Shown: positions 43,756 through 52,400 of the stretch, one piece after another
How the letters are laid out: each line of letters opens with the position of its first letter
How positions within the stretch are numbered: position 1 is the stretch's first letter
Assembly: GCF_007833215.1 (NCBI RefSeq)
Contig: NZ_CP042239.1
Span: forward strand, 1,054,001 to 1,118,000
Source: Sphingomonas suaedae
GTDB lineage: Bacteria; Pseudomonadota; Alphaproteobacteria; Sphingomonadales; Sphingomonadaceae
Reading direction: 5' to 3'
DNA length: 64,000 nucleotides
The notes under the pieces: generated by a model
Database searches by the model: none
What the model was told of the DNA's origin: nothing
What the model saw: the letters and a program-made list of their open reading frames with translations, nothing else
Translations under genes and position numbers: made by a program

Positions 43756-45696
43756 ATGCTCACCAACCTCCGGCGCGCCATCTTTTCGACCCCCGGCAAG
43801 ATCATCGCCCTGATCGTCCTCGTCATCATCGCCGTCGCCTTTGGCATGGCGGACATTTCCGGCGTCGGCGGCGGGGCGGCATCCAGCTCTGCCCTGGTGA
43901 CGGTGGGCGACAAGAAGCTGACCGAGCAGGAGCTTCAGGATCGCCTCAAGAACGCGCTCGACCGCATCCGCCAGGAACAGCCGATGCTCGACATGACCCA
44001 GTTCGTGAACACCGGCGGGTTCGAACAGGTGCTCGACCAGGTCATCAACGGCATGGCGCTGGAGGAATATGCCCTGCAACAGGGAATGACGGTGTCAAAG
44101 GCGTCGATCGACGGCCAGATCGCCTCGCTCCCCGCCTTTCAGGGCTTCGACGGCAAGTTCAGCCAGCAGCGGTTCGACGATCTGCTGAAACAGCAGAACA
44201 TCACCGCCGATCAGGTCCGCGCCGATTTCCGCCGCGAGACGCTGGTCCAGTGGCTGGTCGGCCCGACCATCGGCGCCAGCCAGGTCCCGACCCAGCTTGC
44301 CTTGCCCTATGCCTCGCTGTTGCTCGAGCGCCGCAAGGGGCTGGTTGGCTACGTTCCCATTGGTGCGATCGATCCGGGCAAGGCGCCGACCGCGGCCGAG
44401 ATTGAGGGCTTCTACAAGAAGAACACCGCTCGCTACACGCTGCCCGAGCGCCGCGTCGTCCGCTATGCCATCGTCCGCCCCGAACAGTTCGCCGAAACCG
44501 CGAAGGCGACCGATGCCGAGATCGCAGCGGCGTACAAGGCAAATGCCGCGCAATATGCCGCCAGCACGCGTCGCAACCTGGCGCAGATCATCGTCGCCGA
44601 CGAAAACGCCGCCAAGACGATCGCTGCGAAGGTGAAGGGCGGCACCAGCATGGCCGATGCCGCCAAGGCCGCTGGGCTGGCCCCGTCCACGATCGACAAT
44701 GCCGAAAAGGCCGCCTTTGCCCGCGCCAGCAGCGACGCCATCGCCAATGCCGCCTTCGCCGCCGATCAGGGCGCCGTGGTCGGCCCGCTCAAGTCGCCGC
44801 TCGGCTGGCACATCGTCCGCGTCGAGGGGATTGAACAGGTGGCGGGCAAGACGCTCGATCAGGTCCGCAGCGAGCTGGCCGACGAGATTACCAAGCGCAA
44901 GGAAGCCGAAGCGCTGGCCGATCTGCGCGCCAAGATCGACGGTGCCATCGCCGACAATTCCACGTTCGACGAAGCGGTCGCCGAGGCGAAGCTGAAGGCG
45001 GAGACCAGCGCGCCGCTGTTCGCCGATGGTCGCGCCGCAATGGATGGCGAAGCGCCCGATCCTGCGCTTGCCCAGATCGCCACCGCCGGTTTCGCGATGG
45101 AAACCGGCGACGATCCCCAGCTGGCTCCGATCGGTCAGGATGGCGGCTTCGCGCTGGTGAAGACCGAACGGGTCATCCCCGCCGCCCCTCGCCCGCTGGC
45201 CGAAATTCGCGACCAGGTAACGGCCGATTTCATCCGCGACCGCCAGCTTCAGGGGGCCCGCAAGGCTGCGTCGGCGATCCTGGCGAAGCTGAACAAGGGC
45301 ACTCCGATGGCGCAGGCGATCCAGGAAAGCGGCCTGCGCCTTCCCCCGCCCCAGCCGCTCGACGCCTCGCGCGGACAGCTATCGCAAATGGGCAATCAGC
45401 TTCCCCCGCCGGTGCGGCTGATGTTCAGCATGGCGGAGAAGAAGGCGAAGATGACCGCAGCGCCGCAGGGCGGCGGTTATTGGATCGTCTGGCTCGAGGA
45501 TATCGAGGAAGGCAATGCCAAGGGCAATGACGCGCTGATCGCCCAGACGCGCGGCCAGCTCGGCCAGCTTGTCGGCAACGAATATGTCGAACAGTTCGCC
45601 GCCGCCGCCCGCAAGGCGGTGAAGGTCGAGCGCAACGAAGCGGCCATCGCGCGCCTCAAGGCGCAGCTGGGCGGCCAGGCGACGGGCGGCAACTGA
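43756..45696 (+). CDS. ppiD: Peptidyl-prolyl isomerase, PpiD/SurA type
   Basis: 646-residue periplasmic chaperone tethered to the inner membrane. One N-terminal membrane anchor (about 15-34, IIALIVLVIIAVAFGMADIS) is followed by a SurA-like N domain (LTEQELQDRLKNALDRIRQEQPMLDM) and a parvulin rotamase region (about 240-370; VGPLKSPLGWHIVRVEGIEQ). The C-terminal region contains a second weaker isomerase-like part. It probably helps fold outer-membrane proteins. It precedes trpE by five bases, an arrangement often seen in sphingomonads and relatives (tpiA, ppiD, trpE). Confidence 0.92.
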   Translation: MLTNLRRAIFSTPGKIIALIVLVIIAVAFGMADISGVGGGAASSSALVTVGDKKLTEQELQDRLKNALDRIRQEQPMLDMTQFVNTGGFEQVLDQVINGMALEEYALQQGMTVSKASIDGQIASLPAFQGFDGKFSQQRFDDLLKQQNITADQVRADFRRETLVQWLVGPTIGASQVPTQLALPYASLLLERRKGLVGYVPIGAIDPGKAPTAAEIEGFYKKNTARYTLPERRVVRYAIVRPEQFAETAKATDAEIAAAYKANAAQYAASTRRNLAQIIVADENAAKTIAAKVKGGTSMADAAKAAGLAPSTIDNAEKAAFARASSDAIANAAFAADQGAVVGPLKSPLGWHIVRVEGIEQVAGKTLDQVRSELADEITKRKEAEALADLRAKIDGAIADNSTFDEAVAEAKLKAETSAPLFADGRAAMDGEAPDPALAQIATAGFAMETGDDPQLAPIGQDGGFALVKTERVIPAAPRPLAEIRDQVTADFIRDRQLQGARKAASAILAKLNKGTPMAQAIQESGLRLPPPQPLDASRGQLSQMGNQLPPPVRLMFSMAEKKAKMTAAPQGGGYWIVWLEDIEEGNAKGNDALIAQTRGQLGQLVGNEYVEQFAAAARKAVKVERNEAAIARLKAQLGGQATGGN

Positions 45697-45701
45697 TCGT
45701 C

Positions 45702-47216
45702 ATGTCGGGCGGGGTCGAAGGGATCGATGCCGCCCGTGCGGCGCTTGGCGCGGGGAAACCCGCGCTGATCTGGCGCCGTCAGCTGGCGGATACCGACACG
45801 CCCGTCGCCGCTGCGCTCAAGCTGATCGAGCCAGGCCGCGGCGATTTCCTGCTGGAGTCGGTTGAGGGCGGCGCGGTGCGCGGTCGCCACAGCATGATCG
45901 GCCTCGCCCCCGATCTCGTCTTTCGGGCCGAAGGCGAAAAAGCTGAGATCAATGCCAACTGGCTCACCGACCGCGACGCCTTTCACCCCGCCGACGCTCC
46001 GACGCTCGACGCGTTACGCCGCCTCGTCGCCGACTGCCGGATGGAAGTGCCCGCCGAAATCCCCCGGGCCCTTGCCTGTCTGGTGGGCTATTTCGGCTAT
46101 GAGACGATCGGCCTGGTCGAAACGCTGCCTCGCGCCGCCAACGATCCACTCGACCTGCCCGATATGATCTTTGTGCGGCCGACAGTGATCCTGATCTTCG
46201 ACCGGCTGGCGGACTCGCTGTTCCTCGTCTCGCCAGTCTGGCCCGATCCCGCCCGCGACGCCGATGCGCTGATCGCCGCCGCCACCGACCGGATCGAGGC
46301 CACCGCAGCGCGCCTGTCCGCGGCCCCGCTGCCCCCGCGCGCGACCGCCGATGCGCTCGATATCGTACCGCAACCGACCGTGGCCGCCGATGACTATGCC
46401 GCACGGGTGCTGCGCGCCAAGGAATATATCACAGCAGGCGACATCTTTCAGGTCGTCCTTGCCCAGCGCTTCACCGCGCCGTTCACGCTGCCGCCGATCG
46501 AGCTGTATCGCGCGTTGCGCCGCGTGAACCCCTCGCCCTTCCTCTATTTCCTCGACCTTCCCGGATTCGCGCTCACCGGGTCGAGCCCCGAAATTCTGGT
46601 GCGCGTGCGCGATGGCGAGGTGACGATCCGCCCGATCGCCGGAACCCGCCCCCGCGGCAAGGACGCGGCGGAGGACGAAGCGAACCGCCTCAGCCTGCTT
46701 GCCGACGCGAAGGAGCGCGCCGAGCATCTCATGCTCCTCGACCTCGGCCGCAACGATACTGGCCGCGTGGCGCAGGCTGGATCGGTCAAGGTGACCGACA
46801 GCTACACCGTCGAATTCTACAGCCATGTCATGCACATCGTCTCGAACGTCGTGGGACGGCTGCGCCCCGATGCCGATGCGCTGGATGCGCTGTTCGCGGG
46901 CTTTCCCGCCGGGACGGTCAGCGGCGCGCCCAAGGTCCGCGCCTGCGAGATCATCGCCGAACTGGAGCGGGACCAGCGTGGCCCCTATGCGGGCGGAGTC
47001 GGCTATTTCTCCCCCGACGGATCGATGGACAGCTGCATCGTCCTGCGCACCGCGATCGTGAAGGACGGGACGATGCACGTCACCGCCGGTGCAGGCATCG
47101 TCGCGGACAGCGACCCGGTCTATGAGCAGCGCGAATGCGAGGCAAAGGCCGGTGCGCTGTTCGCCGCAGCGCGTGAAGCCATCGCACGCGCCAGCGAGCC
47201 CGGTTTCGGCCAGTAA
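45702..47216 (+). CDS. trpE: Anthranilate synthase component I
   Basis: Makes anthranilate from chorismate with glutamine-derived ammonia. 504 residues. The N-terminal part carries the feedback site (DFLLESVEGG); the chorismate-binding domain has TGSSPEILVRV, RPIAGTRPRGKDAAEDE, LLDLGRNDTGRVAQ and FPAGTVSGAPKVRACEIIAELE. trpG, trpD and trpC are not adjacent: the next gene is on the opposite strand. The tryptophan genes are thus split between here and trpFBA at 20.7-23.8 kb. Confidence 0.96.
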   Translation: MSGGVEGIDAARAALGAGKPALIWRRQLADTDTPVAAALKLIEPGRGDFLLESVEGGAVRGRHSMIGLAPDLVFRAEGEKAEINANWLTDRDAFHPADAPTLDALRRLVADCRMEVPAEIPRALACLVGYFGYETIGLVETLPRAANDPLDLPDMIFVRPTVILIFDRLADSLFLVSPVWPDPARDADALIAAATDRIEATAARLSAAPLPPRATADALDIVPQPTVAADDYAARVLRAKEYITAGDIFQVVLAQRFTAPFTLPPIELYRALRRVNPSPFLYFLDLPGFALTGSSPEILVRVRDGEVTIRPIAGTRPRGKDAAEDEANRLSLLADAKERAEHLMLLDLGRNDTGRVAQAGSVKVTDSYTVEFYSHVMHIVSNVVGRLRPDADALDALFAGFPAGTVSGAPKVRACEIIAELERDQRGPYAGGVGYFSPDGSMDSCIVLRTAIVKDGTMHVTAGAGIVADSDPVYEQRECEAKAGALFAAAREAIARASEPGFGQ

Positions 47217-47225
47217 CCGACGGCG

Positions 47226-47645
47226 TCAGTCGTCATCTCCGCCGGGGATTGCCGCTTCCTCTTCCTTTTTGGCGCGCTGCTCCGCCTTCCATTGCTGGAG
47301 CATCCGGATCGTGCAACCGCTCTGGCCATAACTGCCGATTGGGGAACAGCTGCCGGGCAGCACCTGGCGGTTGACCTCGTCGACCAGCTCGGCGCGGCGT
47401 ACCCAGCTCGTCCCGCCCGGCCCCGGTTCGGTCTTCCGCAGCGATTTGGGAATGCGATAGGGCGATTCGCCCGCCTTTGCGCAAACTACCACCTCGTCGG
47501 GTCCCTCCGCCTTGGGGCAGGTGTCGTCGCCATAGAGTAGCACACTGCGAACGCGCGTGGGTGGCGCGCCCGGCTCGCCCTCCGGCGCCTCCTGCGCAAT
47601 TGCGGGCGCCGCAGACAGCACGGCAAGCATCAATAGGCGGGACAT
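47226..47645 (-). CDS. Small exported protein of unknown function
   Basis: 139 residues with a signal peptide (SRLLMLAVLSAAPAIAQ). The mature part has four cysteines in two pairs (DDTCPKAEGPDEVVVC and GSCSPIGSYGQSGC), likely disulfides, and an acidic end. No named family comes to mind. ATG 47645 has AAGGAG eleven bases upstream, which decides the start. It converges on trpE and diverges from the HTH-DAHP synthase gene. Confidence 0.72.
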   Translation of the reverse strand: MSRLLMLAVLSAAPAIAQEAPEGEPGAPPTRVRSVLLYGDDTCPKAEGPDEVVVCAKAGESPYRIPKSLRKTEPGPGGTSWVRRAELVDEVNRQVLPGSCSPIGSYGQSGCTIRMLQQWKAEQRAKKEEEAAIPGGDDD

Positions 47646-47728
47646 ACGCAACTCCTTCGCGGCAGATATGGGTATCACACCCGCGCCGATGAAGCCGGGA
47701 TGAACCGTTACGGCCGCACATAGCGCAA

Positions 47729-47781
47729 TTACCCCGCCTGGGTTAATTTAGCTGTTGCGCAATCTTACCCAGCGGGGGTAA
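47729..47781 (+). promoter_or_regulatory. Two TTACCC/GGGTAA sites before the HTH-DAHP synthase gene
   Basis: Site 1 at 47729-47746 reads TTACCC..GGGTTAA (imperfect). Site 2 at 47765-47781 reads TTACCC-AGCGG-GGGTAA (perfect six-base arms). Each is preceded by GCGCAAT. The second ends nine bases before the ATG, so a bound protein would block transcription or translation. The N-terminal HTH of the gene itself is the natural candidate binder. Confidence 0.55.
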
Positions 47782-47790
47782 GGGCGGCGC

Positions 47791-49374
47791 ATGACGACGT
47801 TAGCCGGTTCCAAAATCCGCCGCTTCCGCGAGGAACGCTCCCTCTCCCGTGCCGCTTTCGGCGCGTGGTTCGACACGCCCGGATCGACGGTTCAGGGCTG
47901 GGAGGAAGACGGCAAGCGCGCGTCGCCGGCCGTTCTCAACCAGATTGCGGCGAACGGAATCGCGCATCATCAGGACTGGTACGTCCATGTCCGTAACGTG
48001 GAGCAGGCCATGGACTGGAGCCCCGACAGCTGGACAAAGGCGGAAGCGCGCCAGTTGCCCGTTTACCCCGACGACGCCGCCCTGCGTTCCGCCACGGATC
48101 AACTCGCCAGCTTTCCCCCGCTCGTCTTTGCAGGGGAGGCGCGCGCCCTGACCCAGGAACTCGCCCGCGTGTCGCGCGGCGAGGCGTTCCTGCTTCAAGG
48201 CGGCGACTGCGCCGAGAGCTTCGCCGAATTCCACCCGAACAACATCCGCGACACCTTCCGCGTCATCCTCCAGATGGCGGTCGTGCTGACCTTCGCGTCA
48301 AAGCTCCCGACGGTGAAGCTGGGCCGCATGGCCGGGCAGTTCGCCAAGCCCCGTTCGGCTCCGACCGAGACGATCGACGGTGTCGAACTGCCCAGCTATC
48401 GCGGGGACATCGTCAACGACATCGCCTTCACCCCCGAAGCGCGCATCCCCGACCCCCAGCGGCTGATCCGCGGCTATACCCAGTCTGCCGCGACGCTGAA
48501 CCTGCTGCGCGCCTTCGCCAGCGGCGGCTATGCCAATCTGCATCAGGTGCACAAGTGGACGCTCGACTTCATGGGCCGCAGTCCCTGGGCCAAGCGGTTC
48601 GAAGCGGTCGCCGACCGGATCGGGGAATCGCTCGAGTTCATGGAGGCGTGCGGGATCAACCCGGACACCGTGCCGCAGCTCAAGCGCACCGATTTCTACA
48701 CCAGCCATGAGGCGCTGCTGCTCCCCTATGAGCAGGCGCTGACCCGGCAGGACAGCCTGACCGGCGACTGGTACGACACCAGCGCGCATTTCCTGTGGAT
48801 CGGCGACCGCACGCGGTTCGACGGGTCGGCGCATGTCGAATTCCTGCGCGGCATCGGCAATCCGATCGGCATGAAATGCGGACCCAGCCTGGAGCCGGAC
48901 GCGTTGCTGCGCCTGCTCGACACGCTCAACCCGACGCGCACGCCGGGCCGTATGACTCTCATCACCCGCTACGGCCATGACAAGATCGAGGACGGACTCC
49001 CCAAGCTGGTCCGCGCGGTAAAGCGCGAGGGGCATCCGGTGGTGTGGAGCTGCGACCCGATGCACGGCAATGTCGTCAAGGCAGCGAACGGCTACAAAAC
49101 GCGTCCGTTCGACCGCATTCTCGACGAAGTGCGCGGGTTCTTCGCCGTGCATCGTGCCGAGGGGACCTATGCCGGCGGCATCCATGCCGAGATGACGGGA
49201 CAGAATGTCACCGAATGTACCGGCGGCATGATCGACGTCAGCGAGCATGATCTGGCCGACCGCTACCACACCCATTGCGACCCCCGCCTCAACGCGGGGC
49301 AGAGCATCGAACTGGCGTTCCTGCTGGCGGAAATGCTCAACGACGAGATGGCGGAGCGGCGCAAGGCGGCTTAA
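47791..49374 (+). CDS. aroG: Class II DAHP synthase with N-terminal HTH domain
   Basis: First step of the shikimate pathway: joins PEP and erythrose 4-phosphate. From residue 74 ([21 protein letters not shown]) the chain is a standard class II DAHP synthase of about 454 residues: [52 protein letters not shown]. In front, in the same frame without a stop, lie 73 residues of XRE-like HTH ([35 protein letters not shown]). The ATG at 48010 has GGAG upstream and could be a second start that makes the enzyme alone. Two palindromic sites precede the long start. Confidence 0.9.
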   Translation: MTTLAGSKIRRFREERSLSRAAFGAWFDTPGSTVQGWEEDGKRASPAVLNQIAANGIAHHQDWYVHVRNVEQAMDWSPDSWTKAEARQLPVYPDDAALRSATDQLASFPPLVFAGEARALTQELARVSRGEAFLLQGGDCAESFAEFHPNNIRDTFRVILQMAVVLTFASKLPTVKLGRMAGQFAKPRSAPTETIDGVELPSYRGDIVNDIAFTPEARIPDPQRLIRGYTQSAATLNLLRAFASGGYANLHQVHKWTLDFMGRSPWAKRFEAVADRIGESLEFMEACGINPDTVPQLKRTDFYTSHEALLLPYEQALTRQDSLTGDWYDTSAHFLWIGDRTRFDGSAHVEFLRGIGNPIGMKCGPSLEPDALLRLLDTLNPTRTPGRMTLITRYGHDKIEDGLPKLVRAVKREGHPVVWSCDPMHGNVVKAANGYKTRPFDRILDEVRGFFAVHRAEGTYAGGIHAEMTGQNVTECTGGMIDVSEHDLADRYHTHCDPRLNAGQSIELAFLLAEMLNDEMAERRKAA

Positions 49375-49392
49375 GGGCGCCTTCAGTCAGGC

Positions 49393-49470
49393 GGCACCGG
49401 CCCGCTCCCCCGCCCGGCCACCCAACTTTAGTATCCTATGGGTGGCCGGGCGGGGAAGCGGGCCGGTGCC
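49393..49470. repeat. Inverted repeat between convergent genes, sister of the 0.8-kb element
   Basis: Arms 49393-49423 and 49440-49470 match at 30 of 31 bases, with the loop CTTTAGTATCCTAT inside. The same arms and the TATCCTAT loop occur at 827-946. Again it separates two convergent genes (DAHP synthase and the Sel1-CHAT gene), so it likely serves as a bidirectional terminator. It lacks the nested palindrome of the other copy. Confidence 0.88.
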
Positions 49471-49499
49471 GCTTCAGCGCAGCTGAATACACCGAATCG

Positions 49500-52400
49500 C
49501 TACTGCCAATTGCCCAGCAATGTGAACGGCGCCCAGTAAAAGGGGTGGGCATAGCCCGTCACCGCCGGACCCTTTGGCTTGCCGGGCTGCGGCTTCAGCC
49601 TGCCGCGATCGGCACCGGTACCGCCCTGGGCGCCCATCAGCGCGATCTGGGCCTGGCGCAGCGCTTCGGCCTTGCTCGTGTCGCCCTTGGCATGGATCGC
49701 GTAGAAGCGCTGCATCAGCACTGCGGTGGACTCGTCCGCGACCGACCAGAGCGATGCAAGCACCGCCGACGCACCGGCCTTTTGCGCCAGTTCTGCCAGG
49801 CTTGCATCGACCTCGGACCCGTTCTGGTTGCTTCCCGGAACGCCCGTCTGACAGGCAGAAAGCGCCAGCAGATCGACATCGATCGCAGTGAAGCTGCCGT
49901 CGCGGATGAACTCGGTGAGCGGGAGTTCGTGTCCCGTGCCGAGCAGCAGGAACGACTTGTCCGCGCTCGACGGGTCGAGCGAGAAATGCGACGCGATATG
50001 GATCACGCGATAGCCGCCCGCCATCGCAGTCCCCAGTGCCGCGCGGTCGAACGCGGTGTCGAGCTTGACCACGCCGGGCAACACCCCGGTCGCCGCCCCG
50101 TCCGTGCGCACGATACCGGTCAATTCCGCAGGCACCGCGGGCAATGGACTGAGGCCCGCACCGCCCTGGCTGGCGCCCAACGCCGCGACCTGCCATCCTT
50201 CTGCATCCGACGGCCCCGTCTGGACCTCGTCGATCGAGCGGAACAAACTAAAGGCATAGCGCTTGGCGAGCCAATCCTTGCCGTCGTGCAGCGCGGCCAT
50301 CGGCAGATAGCGCAGTGCATCGTCCAGCGAGAGCATGACCTGGGTAATCCCCGCCGCGCGCAACGCCTTGTCCACCGGTTCGAACGCCGCCTGATAAAGC
50401 CGCGATGCGGGGTCAGTGATAAACACAGCCTGGTCGCTGATCGCCTGGCGATAGAGACCGATATCCTTGCGCAGCGCCGTGATATCGACCGGTACGACGA
50501 TCGATTTCTGGTAATTTGCAGTCGTCAGCAGCCAGTGAATGCGATCGGGCAATACGACCGCGTGCAGCGCCGCCACATCCTTGCCCAGCCGTCGAACGGT
50601 GCTGATGAGCCGCGGCTGAATCGACGCGACGCGATCGGCCTTCTCCTCCTGGTCCGGGGTCTTGGCGGCATCCAGCCCCGCGACTGCATCGGCCAGATCG
50701 CCCAGTTCGCCGCGAAACGCCGTCTGCGCGGCACCCAGTGCGGTCGTCGCCGCGCCCAGTTCCCTTTGCTGTTCGGGAGTCAGCGTCCCCTGGCGTTGCA
50801 AGGCGATCAGACGATCACGCGCTGCCCCGGCCTGCACCAGCGCTGCCGTCGCAGCGTCGAATGCGGCCATGCTCTGCGTCTGCTGGGCGTCGAGCGGCAT
50901 CCGGTCGAACGCCTCGCCCTCGCGCCGCTTGTCGCGGGTGTAGTTGTAGCTCTCGAAATCCTTGAGCATCGCCAGCACATGCTCGGCCTCGCCGAACCGG
51001 CCCATCTCCATGAAGATGCCCGCCAGATAGCGATAGCGATCCTGATGCACGCGGATGAAGCATTCGCGGATCGAGGGATCGAGGTCCGAAATCCGCTTGC
51101 GCGCATCCTGCAGTTTGTTGACCGCCACCTTGGCGAAGAACAGCGCCGCCTCGGGCCGCCCCCCGCCATTGGCTTCCTTTGCCGCGCTCGACCAGTGACA
51201 CGAGGATTCGATCAGCGCGAAATAATTGTCACGGCTCCCGAACCGCGCCTGGATCGCAGATTCCTTGATCGCCAGCGAGCGGACCTTGGTCGCCAGATAC
51301 TGGTCCATCTTGCCGTACAGGAGATAATGCTCCTCCAGCCCGCGAAACCCTTCGAAGATCGCATATTCGGAGCCATTCTCGACCGCCGCGTCCAGATCCT
51401 TCTTGAGGGCGGCCTCGCGTACCTCGAAGCTCGGCGCCGCGCTCAGCCCCGGCGTCTCCGGTCCGATCGGCAGAGGCGTAAAGCCCTCGATCCGCGTCAG
51501 GCACTTGATCGTCGCCTGCACGCCACAGGCCTCCTGCCATTTCTTCGCGTCGTCGCTGCCACGGCGAACCGCTTCGGCAAGCCAATAGCGCGTCTGTTTG
51601 AGATCGGGCTTCATACCCCAGCCGAGCGCCGAAGCGCGGGCCATCGCGACCGCCCCGCCGGCCCAGCCGGAGCCTGCGGCATGGCGAAACCAGCGCAGCG
51701 CCATGTCCGGGTCCTTCGCCACCCCCGATCCGTGCAGATACGCTTCGCCGACCGCGACGCGTGCGCTATAATCGCCGCAATGCACGGCCCAGTGCAGCAG
51801 GCGCATCGCCTCCTTGGGATTTGCCTTGGTCCCGTCGCCCGCCAGGTACATGCGCGCCAGCAGCACCGCATTGGCATAGCTCGACGACGCCGCACGTTGC
51901 ATCCATTCGAACGCCTGCACCGGATCAGGGGCCGGCGCTCCCGCACGCTCCGCCTCGGTAAACTCGAGATCACCCTTATAATAGAGCGCGAGACTCAGCG
52001 CCGCATAACCCTCGCCCCGGCGATACGCCTCCTCCCATGCGCGAACAGCCTTGAGCGCACTCTTTTCGACGCCAAAGCCTTTGAGGTGGAGATAGCCGAT
52101 CGCGCGCTGGGCGTCGGCCGATCCGCGTTCGGCGGCGATCTCGAACCATTTCATCGCCGCCGCGACATCGCCCTTGCCCTCATTGAGCAGGAGCCAGGCA
52201 TATTTGGCCGCCGGCTCCTTCATCCCCAGTTCGGCGAGCTGGCGGAACAGCGCGATATGGCTCTGGTCGCCATTGAAATTACAGGTCGGCGGGTTGTCGA
52301 ACGCCGCCAGGAACGTCTTTTGGCGCTCTTCGGACAGCGCCTTGAATTGGTCCGTGGTCGCATAGCGGGCCAGCTCGCGTAGCGCAGCCTCCTGCAACTG

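Noticed and set aside
49275..52382. Open frame of more than 1000 codons on the plus strand across the 3' half of the Sel1-CHAT gene.
   Set aside because: Antisense shadow of a high-GC gene: Arg/His/Leu-rich with no recognisable domain, while the minus strand encodes signal peptide, repeats and CHAT domain.
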